Numbered from the stretch's first letter, positions 27,466-36,449 are shown. The stretch: 64,000 nt of DNA from CAVQCA01 sp963763115 (GCA_963763115.1 CAVXNM010000016.1:1-64000); one strand, 5' to 3'. Numbers and translations are program-made. Notes: a model not told the origin generated them from the letters alone.

Positions 27466-28770
27466 TCAGTTTTCCTTTAACAGGTCACAGCGCAGCAGCG
27501 CCTCTGCGGCATTCCGGATTTCAGAAAATGGCTCCCCCGAGCGTTCGGCTATCCGCAGCAGATCATGTTCTCCGTCTGATAAATTTAACGTCCAAAGCAA
27601 TGCCATTTCTTTCAGTTTTGCTCCGGCCGTGGCTCCCACATTGCCGTATAGCCCACGTTTACCGAGCTGTGGTTCACACTTCGGATTCTTATTCCAATAG
27701 GTCTTATTATTTTCAAGCACATCGAAGACATCGAGAAACGTCGCAAACGATTGCGCCAGGTATTCCGGTTTCACCAAGTCCAGATTATCCGCAGAGGTAT
27801 GGTACTCCGGGTACTGTCCGTGACTACTTCTTGACAGGCTTCCTACGGCGAGGTTAAATCCTGGCGAGCAATACTGGCGTTCGTCATAGCCATATGGATA
27901 GAAGTCTACTTCGCGAAACCCCTGGCGCAACTGCCCGAGCACATGCAAGACCGCACGATCTATTTCCGCCGTTCCACGCCTGCTTTTTTTATAAGTAAAG
28001 GCACCACCATCACCCACGCATGTCACAACAAGCCCGTGCTTTATATTTTTTGTTCGGTCCTCGTTCAGAGCCAGCCAGGTAATCGAGCCGATTGTTCCTG
28101 GAATAAACAGGAACCGATACGAATAGCGCGACTGCCGGCTCGCAAGATAATCCGCCAGGTACGTTGTAAGCGCAATGCCGGACAGGTTGTCATTGCATAG
28201 CGACGGATGACAGACATGGCAAGATAACAGCACTTCTTCGTCCGTTTCACCCGGAATATACAATTCACCATACGTTAGATAGCCGGGCTCCAATGTCGAG
28301 TCAATAACGACCTCATACTCGCCGGCTGGCAGCGATTCGGCCTGACTATGTGGGACACAGAACCCCCAATTCTCCTTGTAATAAGACGTGCGGTAAGGCA
28401 CCCAATCCGGATGTTCCGGGAGTGAAAAAAGGTGTTGCCGTAATTCATCAAGTGTCACTGTTTTATGAACAGGGATGCTGTAATTAAGCACGTGAAGATT
28501 GCTCGCTTTGAAATCCGCAATTTTCGCGCCTTTTGGAGTGATGATGTACGCATCATCGATATTCCACTCACGTGGTACGACCCAGTCGAATACGGGTGTG
28601 CCACTGGACACTTCGTTCACCGTAAGTGGGACTATCTCCCTGATGCGCTCAAGCGTGTGTCGCACTCCATTTCCGGTTATGCTCCGGCACACAGGGTAAA
28701 GCTCTTCTATCAGCGCATACATACGCTGGCCGATACTGTCTGAGCAGAGGGATTCGGTGTTGTCGCTCAT
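27466..28770 (-). CDS. DUF4910-type aminopeptidase-like protein
   Basis: About 434 residues resembling the DUF4910/M28-like family with a C-terminal winged-helix part. The conserved core has LLSCHVCHPSLCNDNLSGIA (metal ligands His and Asp), FIPGTIGSITWL, YGYDERQYCSPGFNLAVGS and YPEYHTSADNLD (a further His/Asp). The C-terminal 60 residues (LLWTLNLSDGEHDLLRIAER) look like a helical DNA-binding-type fold. Such proteins recur in O-antigen loci beside C-methyltransferases. Their substrate is unknown; amide hydrolysis on a sugar is an inference. The ATG at 28770 (MSDNTESL) has GAGGTG upstream. Confidence 0.8.
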   Translation of the reverse strand: MSDNTESLCSDSIGQRMYALIEELYPVCRSITGNGVRHTLERIREIVPLTVNEVSSGTPVFDWVVPREWNIDDAYIITPKGAKIADFKASNLHVLNYSIPVHKTVTLDELRQHLFSLPEHPDWVPYRTSYYKENWGFCVPHSQAESLPAGEYEVVIDSTLEPGYLTYGELYIPGETDEEVLLSCHVCHPSLCNDNLSGIALTTYLADYLASRQSRYSYRFLFIPGTIGSITWLALNEDRTKNIKHGLVVTCVGDGGAFTYKKSRRGTAEIDRAVLHVLGQLRQGFREVDFYPYGYDERQYCSPGFNLAVGSLSRSSHGQYPEYHTSADNLDLVKPEYLAQSFATFLDVFDVLENNKTYWNKNPKCEPQLGKRGLYGNVGATAGAKLKEMALLWTLNLSDGEHDLLRIAERSGEPFSEIRNAAEALLRCDLLKEN

Positions 28771-28836
28771 TAGCCACCTCACAGTTCACGGCCCCCGGGT
28801 CAATGAAGGGATTCCTGTTGTGTACGTCCTGCCTGC

Positions 28837-30078
28837 TCAGTAGACCTGCAATTCCGGGATAGGTACCACAAACCGGCCACCCCATTCCCGAATGTGCGCC
28901 ATTTGTCGCATGATTTCTTCTTTCAAATTCCAGGGTAGAATCAACACATAATCCGGCTTGGTTTCGCTGATCCTTTCCGGTGGAAAAATCGGCAAATGCG
29001 TACCTGGCAGAAAAAGGCCTTGTTTGTGGGGACTCAAGTCCACTGTGTAGTCGATAAAATCGTTGCGGATACCGCAGTAGTTAAGCAGTGTGTTACCTTT
29101 GGCCGGCGCACCGTACCCGACAATTGTCCTGCCTTCGGTCTTTGCCTCAATTAGAAACGAAAGCAGTCTACGCTTTGTCTCCTTGACCCTTTCGGCATAG
29201 CTTGTGTAAATACCTGTGTCTGTAAATCCCGCTCGAATCTCCAGTTCGCGTAGATTGTTCACGGACTCAAGCACCGGCCTGCTGTCGTCCGAATCGTGCC
29301 TGGCATAGATGCGCAACGAGCCACCGTGGGTCGGGATTTCCTCAACGTCGAAGATGACCAGGCCAAACGCGGCAAACACCTTTTCGACGGTAACGAGTGA
29401 AAAATAGGAAAAATGCTCGTGATAAATCGTGTCAAACTGGTTGAATTCTATTAGTTGTTTTAGGTGCGGGAACTCCATCGTTATAATTCCCCGCGGCGCC
29501 AGAAGAATTTTCATGCCCTGGACAAAGTCATTGAGATCGGGGACATGCGCCAGGACATTGTTTCCGACAAGCAGGTCCGCCTCGATGCCGTCCGCAACCA
29601 TATCGGTTGCTGTGTTTACACCAAAGAATTTCACCAGCGAAGGTATACCGAGTTCTTCCGCCGCTCTTGCGACATTGGCGCACGGTTCAACGCCCAGAAT
29701 CCTGGCTCCGATTGGAACAAAATTCTTCAAGAGATACCCGTCATTGCTGGCGATCTCTACCACTTGCGATTCATTGTTGATGCTGAAGCGCTCAGTCACT
29801 TTCAATGAATATTGCCGTGCATGCTCGAGCCAGCTTTCTGAATATGATGAAAAATATGCGTATTCATCACTGAAAATCGCATCCGCCGCCTGAAACTGCT
29901 CCAGCTGAACCAGCCAACACTGCTCACAAACGTAGGCATGCAGTGGATAGAATGGCTCCATGGAACTGAGCTTTTCCAGCTTGATATTGTCGTTGGAAAC
30001 CGGTGACATCCCCAAGTCGGCGACCGAAACGTGCAGCGGGCTGGCGCAAAACCGGCACTTTCTTTCTTGAACGACCAT
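28837..30078 (-). CDS. Sugar C-methyltransferase
   Basis: A 413-residue three-domain methyltransferase. The N-terminal zinc module has CRFCASPLHVSVADLGMSP and CEQCWLVQLEQ. The SAM domain has VVEIASNDGYLLKNF, GVEPCANVARAA and GIITMEFPHLKQLIEFNQFD. The C-terminal Rossmann-like domain has IVGYGAPAKGNTLLNYCGI and LPWNLKEEIMRQM. This is the layout of C-methyltransferases such as TylCIII/NovU that place a branch methyl on a keto-deoxysugar nucleotide. It implies a C-methylated sugar in the glycan. It sits 66 bp upstream of the DUF4910 gene in the same operon. Confidence 0.88.
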   Translation of the reverse strand: MVVQERKCRFCASPLHVSVADLGMSPVSNDNIKLEKLSSMEPFYPLHAYVCEQCWLVQLEQFQAADAIFSDEYAYFSSYSESWLEHARQYSLKVTERFSINNESQVVEIASNDGYLLKNFVPIGARILGVEPCANVARAAEELGIPSLVKFFGVNTATDMVADGIEADLLVGNNVLAHVPDLNDFVQGMKILLAPRGIITMEFPHLKQLIEFNQFDTIYHEHFSYFSLVTVEKVFAAFGLVIFDVEEIPTHGGSLRIYARHDSDDSRPVLESVNNLRELEIRAGFTDTGIYTSYAERVKETKRRLLSFLIEAKTEGRTIVGYGAPAKGNTLLNYCGIRNDFIDYTVDLSPHKQGLFLPGTHLPIFPPERISETKPDYVLILPWNLKEEIMRQMAHIREWGGRFVVPIPELQVY

Positions 30079-30157
30079 CAGTCGATCTCCTTTTATGCTC
30101 TACCTATGTATAGACTTTTCGTTATCAGCAAAGTCAGAAAGCCAGCGCACGCAGCAG

Positions 30158-31366
30158 TCACCTGATCAACTCACAAATCTGCTGGAACGCATACTCACTG
30201 AATGACATGGCGCATGTGAATGCCGGTGACACAGCATTAAGTATATGGAATGACTTGCTGTCCCCTTCCAGCCTGAAATCCATTTCCAGTTTCCTCGAGC
30301 GCGTATCCAGCAACTGTGCACGTATCCCCGGCTCTCCCCACCGAGTGTAGTATTCTGACCGGACATCACTGACCATTTCAGCGGCGAGCGCTACAAGATG
30401 TGGCCGATACATTTTCTGCATCTCATTCCAGGCGAGCTTCCTGAACTCAAAATCATTGCGGATAAAAAGCTCCGCTTCCCGACCCAGCACTTCCATAAGC
30501 TCCCCAATACGAAAGTTCTCGAATCCTTTGTACTGCTCTCTCCAGAAGCAGGGTATTGCGGTTGGCCCTATCTTGGTATGCCCACGAAGAGTGACAGTAT
30601 GGTGCACCCCGAGAAACGGGTTACGAAGATCAGGAACGGGGTAAATATTGGTGTTCAAAGGTTTTGCGGTATCGCTCGCATATAGATACAAGCCCTTGAA
30701 GGGCAGGATCCGGTAGTGTTGCGAAAACCCGTAATCCTTTGCAATCTTGTCGGCGTATAAACCGGCGGCATTGATAACGTAGCCGGCGCTGATATCTCCT
30801 TTAGTAGTTCTCACAACCCCATCTTTCATACCCAGATATTCAGTGCTGTTAAGCATGCGTATACCAACTTGCTTCGCTTTGGAAACAAATGAGTCCATTA
30901 ACTCCCGCGGATCAACGCTGGCCGTGGTTGGCGAAAACAATGCATATTGGTGTGTACATACACGGGGCTCTATTTCTTTTGCTTCTGTCTCGGTGATCTT
31001 GTAGAGATCCACCTCATTCACCTGCGCCCTTGACAGAAGTTCATCCAGCACCGGCAACTCGTCAGCGTTCTTTGCAACGACCAGCTTTCCGCACCGGTTG
31101 ATACCTAAATTATTTTCAGCGCAGAAATCAGTCAGGCGCCGATTGCCATCTCTGGTTAACCGCGCTTTAAGGCTATTTGCCGTGTAATAGAAGCCAGCAT
31201 GCAGAACACCACTGTTTCGGCCGCTCGCATGTTCGCCGTAGCGCTCCTCTTTCTCGATTGTCGTGACCTGGGCATCGGGGAAACGGCGTTTTGATTCGAG
31301 GGCAAGATTTACACCAATGACACCACCACCGATAACCAGGAAATCACTTGTAACGTTACCCACCAA
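30158..31366 (-). CDS. lhgO: L-2-hydroxyglutarate oxidase LhgO-family FAD oxidoreductase
   Basis: 402 residues. The FAD fold is FLVIGGGVIGVNLALES, and the LhgO signature GEHASGRNSGVLHAGFYYT follows, with SLKARLTRDGNRRL. The middle has INAAGLYADKIAKDYGF and KGLYLYAS, and the end SFHILNAVSPAFTCAM. Members oxidise L-2-hydroxyglutarate or related 2-hydroxy acids. In polysaccharide loci, related copies may oxidise other hydroxy acids. It is the rightmost gene of the leftward polysaccharide operon and is followed upstream by an IS110 remnant. Confidence 0.85.
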   Translation of the reverse strand: MVGNVTSDFLVIGGGVIGVNLALESKRRFPDAQVTTIEKEERYGEHASGRNSGVLHAGFYYTANSLKARLTRDGNRRLTDFCAENNLGINRCGKLVVAKNADELPVLDELLSRAQVNEVDLYKITETEAKEIEPRVCTHQYALFSPTTASVDPRELMDSFVSKAKQVGIRMLNSTEYLGMKDGVVRTTKGDISAGYVINAAGLYADKIAKDYGFSQHYRILPFKGLYLYASDTAKPLNTNIYPVPDLRNPFLGVHHTVTLRGHTKIGPTAIPCFWREQYKGFENFRIGELMEVLGREAELFIRNDFEFRKLAWNEMQKMYRPHLVALAAEMVSDVRSEYYTRWGEPGIRAQLLDTRSRKLEMDFRLEGDSKSFHILNAVSPAFTCAMSFSEYAFQQICELIR

Positions 31367-31502
31367 TGCCCCCTATTCGATACTTTGCCAGTACGCAATT
31401 ATCAACTGATTTGATTCGAGTTCGCTGCCGGTAGCAGCCGCTTGCCTGTGGAGGCGATTCTCCACGAAACCTCACGCTGATCCATGTTTAGTATAGAAGA
31501 TA

Positions 31503-31990
31503 TAGACGCCCCCTCCTACCCTGAGGGTTACCATGGCTGATGGATGTCTCAGCGGTCTGAGGGCATCAGAGCATACAGGAGGCGTCTATGAATCGGAACA
31601 TAGTTTATGCCGGGATCGATGTCGATGACGTGCGTTCCCACGGTTGTGGATTGGATCCGCGCACGTGCGAGGTGCTGGACTTCCACTGTCGTCCGACATT
31701 GAAGCGCTGGCGGTGGCACCCAGGTATCGAGACTCGGTCAAGGCGTTGACCTGTTACAAGGGCATCAAGCATCTGTTCGCCTTGACGATGATCACCGAGA
31801 TCGGTGATGTGAAACGTTTCGCCCATCCGCGGCAGTTGGTTTCCTGGGTCGGTATGGACATACGGGAATACGCGTCGGGGGGCAAATCACACCGCTTTGG
31901 CATCACCCGGCGGAAACTACGTATGGCCGGGGTGCAGGGGGTGTCACCGTGCTGTTGTCCGTCTACAGTACAAACACGACATGCCCGGCC
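31503..31990 (+). mobile_element. IS110-family transposase remnant
   Basis: The ATG at 31588, with AGGAGG seven bases upstream, gives MNRNIVYAGIDVDD, the DEDD transposase N-terminus of IS110 elements, continuing to CRPTLKRW before a stop. In another frame KGIKHLFALTMITEIGDVKR then FAHPRQLVSWVGMD is the C-terminal transposase_20 domain. The whole middle is missing. TAGACGCC near 31503 and AGGAGGCGTCTA at 31577 form an inverted pair around the leader, a possible end structure of the element. It marks the left border of the accessory zone. Confidence 0.75.
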
Positions 31991-32023
31991 GTCCATGGCA
32001 TGTCTGGTTTAGACCCGACTCCA

Positions 32024-32200
32024 GACCTTTAGCCTTTTCATATCCAGCTTTCAGACCTGCCCGGCATACCCTTGAGCACCCCGATCAGCCGCCACGCGAT
32101 CCGCTCCAGCACCTGCGCCTGGTCGGCATCACCCTTGAGTCGGGCCCGCTCCATCTCGGCGATCACGTCCCACCCCGGGAAGCCAACGAACAGACCCCGC
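32024..32200 (-). pseudogene. Repeated small ORF, copy 1 (start missing)
   Basis: Leftward translation WDVIAEMERARLKGDADQAQ then VLERIAWRLIGVLKGMPGRS. It is clearly homologous to the small ORF at 37226-37405 in protein and DNA, and the similarity extends past the stop into ACCTTTAG near 32025. No start codon is found upstream in frame. It is predicted to be mainly helical. Function unknown. Confidence 0.5.
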
Positions 32201-32237
32201 CCATGTGACGGGGTTCCTTTTGTCCGTTGCAGGAACG

Positions 32238-32852
32238 TTAGGGATCATTATTCTGTAATATCATGGGACATTCTTTAATTTTTGCGTCAGGACATACTTT
32301 ACTCAATATTATATTTAGAGTGGGTGTCCGACTGAGCACGAATTTGTTTAGCAAGTGTTCGGCACACGATGCATGCTTCGCTGCTTGGAAAAATACGCGG
32401 GTAGCGCTATATGCATCCTTCTTCAAATACTCACGTCCACGATCGGGCTTTATCCCGCTTTGATGTTGTTTGATCGCTTCCCCGAAAGGTTCTAACTTTT
32501 TCTCCATATCTGCGTATTGCGAAAGGAAGAAAGTAAGATGCGCTGCTATCATGACATTAATTGGCATGATGCGTGCCATAGCAGGTTCTAGGGAGGGTAT
32601 AAGTTTGGGTCGTTGCCAAACCAACTTCTCCGCAATAAATGCTGCGCGATCATCTGAATTGGTAAAACTTTTCTCGTCAGCTAGATCGTTGAGCAATCTG
32701 GCAGCTATGCGAACTGGCACAAGCGTTGATACAATCAGCATTGAGGCGGAAAGATCCTCACGTCGTTCAACCCTAAAAGCCACAATTAAAGCAGCCAACA
32801 GAGCAATGACGCCGCCTAGGACTGATCCGATTAGCGTCTGCCAATCTTTCAA
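32238..32852 (-). CDS. Hypothetical protein with N-terminal membrane anchor
   Basis: 204 residues, not recognised. Residues 7-27 (LIGSVLGGVIALLAALIVAF) form one membrane segment followed by a positively charged ERRED turn. The rest is a soluble, mainly helical domain with two or three Cys near the end (HASCAEHLL, KVCPDAKIKECP). Base composition is more AT-rich than the housekeeping region, suggesting transfer. It is the next gene downstream of the SIR2-like gene on the same strand (262-bp gap). A functional link is possible but not shown. Confidence 0.6.
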   Translation of the reverse strand: MKDWQTLIGSVLGGVIALLAALIVAFRVERREDLSASMLIVSTLVPVRIAARLLNDLADEKSFTNSDDRAAFIAEKLVWQRPKLIPSLEPAMARIMPINVMIAAHLTFFLSQYADMEKKLEPFGEAIKQHQSGIKPDRGREYLKKDAYSATRVFFQAAKHASCAEHLLNKFVLSRTPTLNIILSKVCPDAKIKECPMILQNNDP

Positions 32853-33114
32853 AAATGCGGCTAAAAGGTCGATGGCTAAATCCCTCTCTTAGGGTTCTTA
32901 CAAGTATAAATGTCGTTCAAATAAGCGTAGCCACCCGGCCAGCACACCAGCCGACCGGGCGACTACGCGCGCCTGTAGGCATCCCTAGTGCCGGCACGGG
33001 AGCGAAGGCGCTGTAGCGTTACCACTACGGGGGGAAGCATAGCCTAAAGTAACTGGCGGGACTAAAGGTTAAGGTATTGAGGGGTTGTAAATTAGGGAAG
33101 AAATATCCAGATTA

Positions 33115-34179
33115 CTAACTCATGAGAGAAATACCTCGTCTGTATTCAGTGAAAATCTCAGTACACGTGAGATCCTTTCCAATCTGAACACCAGTTAGAT
33201 AGCCGCTGTTGAGTAATCTTACAACTTCATTCTCTATAATATTACAATCATGTTCTGAAAATCCTAATGCAGTTGCATAGACCCGTGCATGTACAACCGT
33301 ATTTTTCTGTTCACCTACATTTGGATTAATAAGATCCATATTGAGCTTATGGAACGCAAAACCGAGGAATACAATAATTTCTGCCTCAGCTATACAACGG
33401 CGAATAGAAACGATATCGCTTGATGATGTATCAGTCCCCTCAGTAAATGTTTTTATCTGATGTGCTAGCTCCAATAACTGTGCACCACTGGGTTCATGCC
33501 CATACGCAATAGCATTCTCATTCATTTGCCAAGGCAAATAGCCTGCAACACCATAAGGGTGATAGATATTGACTCGTGCTATTAATTCACACGCACGATT
33601 ACCATCAATTCCATAATAGTTTTGTAATGCATGATACAAATAATGTTCAATGCAGCGGTCATAGTTGAAAATGATTAGAGAGATCAAATCAAGACGCTGC
33701 TCCAAACTTTCAAGCCGACAGTTTTCTACAAGAATCTGAAAGAATTTGTTATACCAAGTACTAGATAGTGACTCGAATTTTAAGTGTGACTTCGTGGGAT
33801 CATCCTCAATATACAATGTACTTCTTCGCTCCGCTTGTAATATCGAACGAACAATTGCTAGTTTGCCGCATAGTTCGATATTTTTATCACCGCTGTGTGC
33901 ATCAATAAAATTGTCAATTGACATTGCTTGTGGCATTGCATCTCTAATCCGCCATCCAACATGTAGAAATGGATTTATATCGCCGGGTTGTCCATTAGGC
34001 TTGCGCACATGTAACCGAAGTGCATTTACTATAGTTATGTCACCACTTAATTGGTCACGGTAATCGAACCTTATATCCAACAGGCTGGAGATGACTTTTT
34101 TCAGCTGTTCACCAGCAGGCAATCCAACCTCAGTGCTCGCCCCAGCTCCTACAATTAGCAACAATTTGCTATGTGACAT
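33115..34179 (-). CDS. SIR2-like NAD-binding protein, candidate phage defence
   Basis: A 354-residue stand-alone SIR2-like protein. The N-terminal NAD-binding loop is LLIVGAGASTEVGLPAGEQL. Further on, LISLIIFNYDRCIEHYLYH corresponds to the conserved (T/F)NYD segment, IYHPYGVAGYLPW to the catalytic His-Gly region, and IIVFLGFAFHKLNMDL to the C-terminal Rossmann strand. It differs from protein deacetylases in lacking the zinc Cys pairs. SIR2-like proteins of this sort serve as NAD-depleting effectors in several anti-phage systems. Low GC and its place in a mobile-element-rich zone fit a defence role, which is inference. Confidence 0.7.
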   Translation of the reverse strand: MSHSKLLLIVGAGASTEVGLPAGEQLKKVISSLLDIRFDYRDQLSGDITIVNALRLHVRKPNGQPGDINPFLHVGWRIRDAMPQAMSIDNFIDAHSGDKNIELCGKLAIVRSILQAERRSTLYIEDDPTKSHLKFESLSSTWYNKFFQILVENCRLESLEQRLDLISLIIFNYDRCIEHYLYHALQNYYGIDGNRACELIARVNIYHPYGVAGYLPWQMNENAIAYGHEPSGAQLLELAHQIKTFTEGTDTSSSDIVSIRRCIAEAEIIVFLGFAFHKLNMDLINPNVGEQKNTVVHARVYATALGFSEHDCNIIENEVVRLLNSGYLTGVQIGKDLTCTEIFTEYRRGISLMS

Positions 34180-34292
34180 TCCGCCACCAAATTGATCCTA
34201 GGAAAATACATAATTTTTCACCTAAGTCTTCACCCGAGAACACTTCAAGCGCAAAAAAACAACTCGTTGGTGGCTTGAGTTGCTGATTCTAA

Positions 34293-34325
34293 TGGTAGGC
34301 GCGATTGGTTTTGAACCAACGATCC
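34293..34325 (-). other. tRNA 3'-end-like fragment, possible att site
   Basis: On the minus strand the sequence has a five-pair T-stem (GTTGG/CCAAT), a seven-base T-loop TTCAAAA, a seven-base acceptor strand CGCGCCT, a discriminator A and CCA. No matching 5' half lies upstream on that strand. This is what an integrative element leaves when it recombines into the 3' end of a tRNA gene. The tRNA identity is not certain. It abuts the SIR2-like gene. Confidence 0.45.
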
Positions 34326-34649
34326 CGGTCAAGAAAAGCCACCTGTCCGGCTGGATCATATCAACCGGGAGACTACCCATCCTATACGGGAAAATACCTA
34401 CTAGACGGTTGAGGCGCACCTGACAGATTCCCACGACCCACCTTGCCAGACTCCCCGGCATGGACCTATCCAAGATGACCCGCCATGAGATCGAGGCACT
34501 ATTGCGGCTGCTGGCAGAAATGGAGCGCGAGTAACTAGCGTTGCTGATGTAGGATCGGTGGGAGGCAGAACTACAAGGGCAGCCACATGGTTTGTGCTAA
34601 AGGTCCGGAATCGGCCAACTACGGAGCTTTAGCGAACACTGATATTCAA

Positions 34650-34745
34650 TTACGAGTGCGGCATAGGGGCATGGGCACTGTCATGTTTTGCCAGTGCAGT
34701 GGTACAAATAAAGGAAAATGCAAGAAACAGTCCTAGATATTTCAT
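34650..34745 (-). CDS. 31-residue peptide with signal sequence
   Basis: A short ORF with GGAG upstream of the ATG at 34745. It starts MKYLGLFLAFSFICTTALA, a textbook signal peptide with an ALA cleavage motif, followed by only 12 residues (KHDSAHAPMPHS) with three His. It may be a genuine small exported peptide or the 5' stub of a longer secreted protein cut by rearrangement in this zone. The rest of 34326-34940 contains no recognisable gene. Confidence 0.4.
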   Translation of the reverse strand: MKYLGLFLAFSFICTTALAKHDSAHAPMPHS

Positions 34746-34940
34746 GTTCCTACGCTCCGGTATCAGGCTTTATATTTAAACCGTGATCTTGTCAAATCTC
34801 TTGGCTGACAACTCATACGGTACTTTGATGGGAGGGGTACCAGAATCTTGTCATGGAGACCGTTTGGACTGGTCGGGGACAAGGCTAGTCTGCTAGGCTG
34901 CGGTATCTAACTGTTAGTCCAAGTCCTCCTAGAGAAAAGT

Positions 34941-35942
34941 ATGTACACAGATGAAGATCTCGATTACGCAGTAAAAAAAGGAATATTTACGGGCGAATCC
35001 GTTGGGGAATTTCGAGCTCAATTGTCCTCAACAAAAAACACACCTTCTGTGGACGAGGAGAATTTCCGTCTAATTACAGGTTTTAATGACATATTTGTAG
35101 TAATCGCCTGTATGTTGCTGCTTTTCTCTTCAAAGTGGGTGCTGAGCACAATTAATGAGTCCCTGGGTTCGCTTGTATTTACCGTAATGGCATGGGGTTT
35201 GGCCGAGTTTTTTGTGCTAAGAAGAAAAATGGCGTTACCGGCAATAGTATTGCTGTTGTCTTTTGTTGGTGGTGTGTTCGGGTTAAGCCTGAGCCTGTTT
35301 CACTCTCTGTCGGAAACATCATTAATTGTTGCTGCCGCGCTAGCAGCCATTGCTGCATATTTTCATTGGCGACGATTCAAGGTGCCGATTACCGTCGCTA
35401 CGGGTACAGCAGCAGCCATAGGCTTTCTTATCGCGTCAATCCTGTCAATATTCCCTGGTGCAAAAGACTGGCTAGATGTCATTCTCTTTATATGTGGTGT
35501 TGTAACATTCGTATTTGCCATGTATTGGGATGCTTCAGATCTAAACAGGACAACCCGTCGATCTGATGTGTCCTTCTGGCTCCATCTTTTGTCTGCCCCC
35601 CTTATTATTCACCCTGTTTTCTCAAATCTGGGTATCCTGGATGGGAAGGAAAGTTTGAGTAGCATGGCTATAGTTATCATCCTGTATTTTCTAATGACGT
35701 TCGTGTCCGTTGTCGTTGACAGGCGTGCTTTCATGGTTTCATCGCTGATCTATGTGCTTTACGCTCTTTCAAGTCTTCTAAAAGTTTATGGGGTTGTTGG
35801 CTACAGCTTTGCTTTGACAGGTGTAATTATTGGATCTGCGCTTTTATTGTTGTCAGCATTCTGGCATCCAGCCAGAACAAAATTATTAGCTCTATTATCC
35901 CCGTCAATTCAGAACCATGTACCTGGTATTAACAATAACTGA
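34941..35942 (+). CDS. Hypothetical polytopic membrane protein
   Basis: 333 residues with roughly nine or ten hydrophobic segments (for example VVIACMLLLFSSKWVL, ALPAIVLLLSFVGGVFG, LSSMAIVIILYFLMTFVS). A soluble N-terminal ~45 residues reads MYTDEDLDYAVKKGIFTGES. That short N-terminal piece before multiple membrane helices recalls DUF2157-type membrane proteins, but similarity is not strong enough to assign it. AT-rich like its neighbours, and the only full-length rightward gene in the accessory zone. The upstream AGGAGTTAG-like region is weak. Function unknown. Confidence 0.75.
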   Translation: MYTDEDLDYAVKKGIFTGESVGEFRAQLSSTKNTPSVDEENFRLITGFNDIFVVIACMLLLFSSKWVLSTINESLGSLVFTVMAWGLAEFFVLRRKMALPAIVLLLSFVGGVFGLSLSLFHSLSETSLIVAAALAAIAAYFHWRRFKVPITVATGTAAAIGFLIASILSIFPGAKDWLDVILFICGVVTFVFAMYWDASDLNRTTRRSDVSFWLHLLSAPLIIHPVFSNLGILDGKESLSSMAIVIILYFLMTFVSVVVDRRAFMVSSLIYVLYALSSLLKVYGVVGYSFALTGVIIGSALLLLSAFWHPARTKLLALLSPSIQNHVPGINNN

Positions 35943-36249
35943 CTGCGCGACCAAACCTGACAAGGCACTGTTGTCGGATAAATTATGTACTGCCGCTAAC
36001 TTTCCCGTTTACGATGTTTGGCGCATATGCCGAGCCAAGGGATAAGCCACTGATTCTATGCAATGCTGAATCAGCATCTATCCGGAAAAAGGCTGTTCTC
36101 GGGAAAGATCGTCAAACAGCAGGCTGGCTTTGGTAAGCTTAACGCGTACTCTCTGGGACAAACCAGACCTTCCCTAATTGTGATATCCCTACGAGTGCGG
36201 GGTGCATGAACGGGGATAACCGGCCAAAATAAGAACTTTAGACGCAAAC
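35943..36249. other. Intergenic region, no gene seen
   Basis: About 300 bp between the membrane-protein gene and the terminator of the leftward lipoprotein/PEP-CTERM unit. No coding or RNA signal recognised. Confidence 0.4.
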
Positions 36250-36270
36250 AAAAACGGCCCCGAAGGGCCG
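36250..36270 (-). terminator. Intrinsic terminator
   Basis: On the minus strand a perfect six-pair stem CGGCCC/GGGCCG with a TTCG tetraloop is followed by a run of T (GTTTTTG). It lies 17 bp past the stop of the PEP-CTERM fragment and ends the leftward unit. Confidence 0.85.
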
Positions 36271-36286
36271 ACTCTTAGTGAAGTTG

Positions 36287-36449
36287 TTAGGTTGTTTTCT
36301 TACGCCTTGATATTCCTATCAGCCCCAGCAGACCACTGCCGAAAAAACCACACGATTGCAGGTACCGGTACCGCGCTGACATCGCTTAAATGAACAGCCC
36401 GGGCGAAGACGCTGTAGTCCTTGCCGAGGATGTCCTGGGATATATGTGT
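36287..36449 (-). pseudogene. 3' end of a PEP-CTERM protein gene
   Basis: An open frame of ~53 codons with no start codon, directly after the stop of the glycine-zipper lipoprotein gene. It ends with a full PEP-CTERM sorting signal: VPVPAIVWFFGSGLLGLIG (VPVP motif and membrane helix), then ISRRKKTT and TAA. Upstream residues DYSVFARAVHLSDVSA look like the end of a secreted beta-rich domain. PEP-CTERM proteins are processed by exosortase in bacteria that make exopolysaccharide. The terminator just downstream is intact, so the 5' part was lost by deletion or replaced by the lipoprotein gene. Confidence 0.75.

Noticed and set aside
31503..31588. Inverted repeat upstream of the IS110 remnant considered as a terminator
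   Set aside because: The arms are 60 bp apart and there is no T-run; it fits the end structure of the IS element better.
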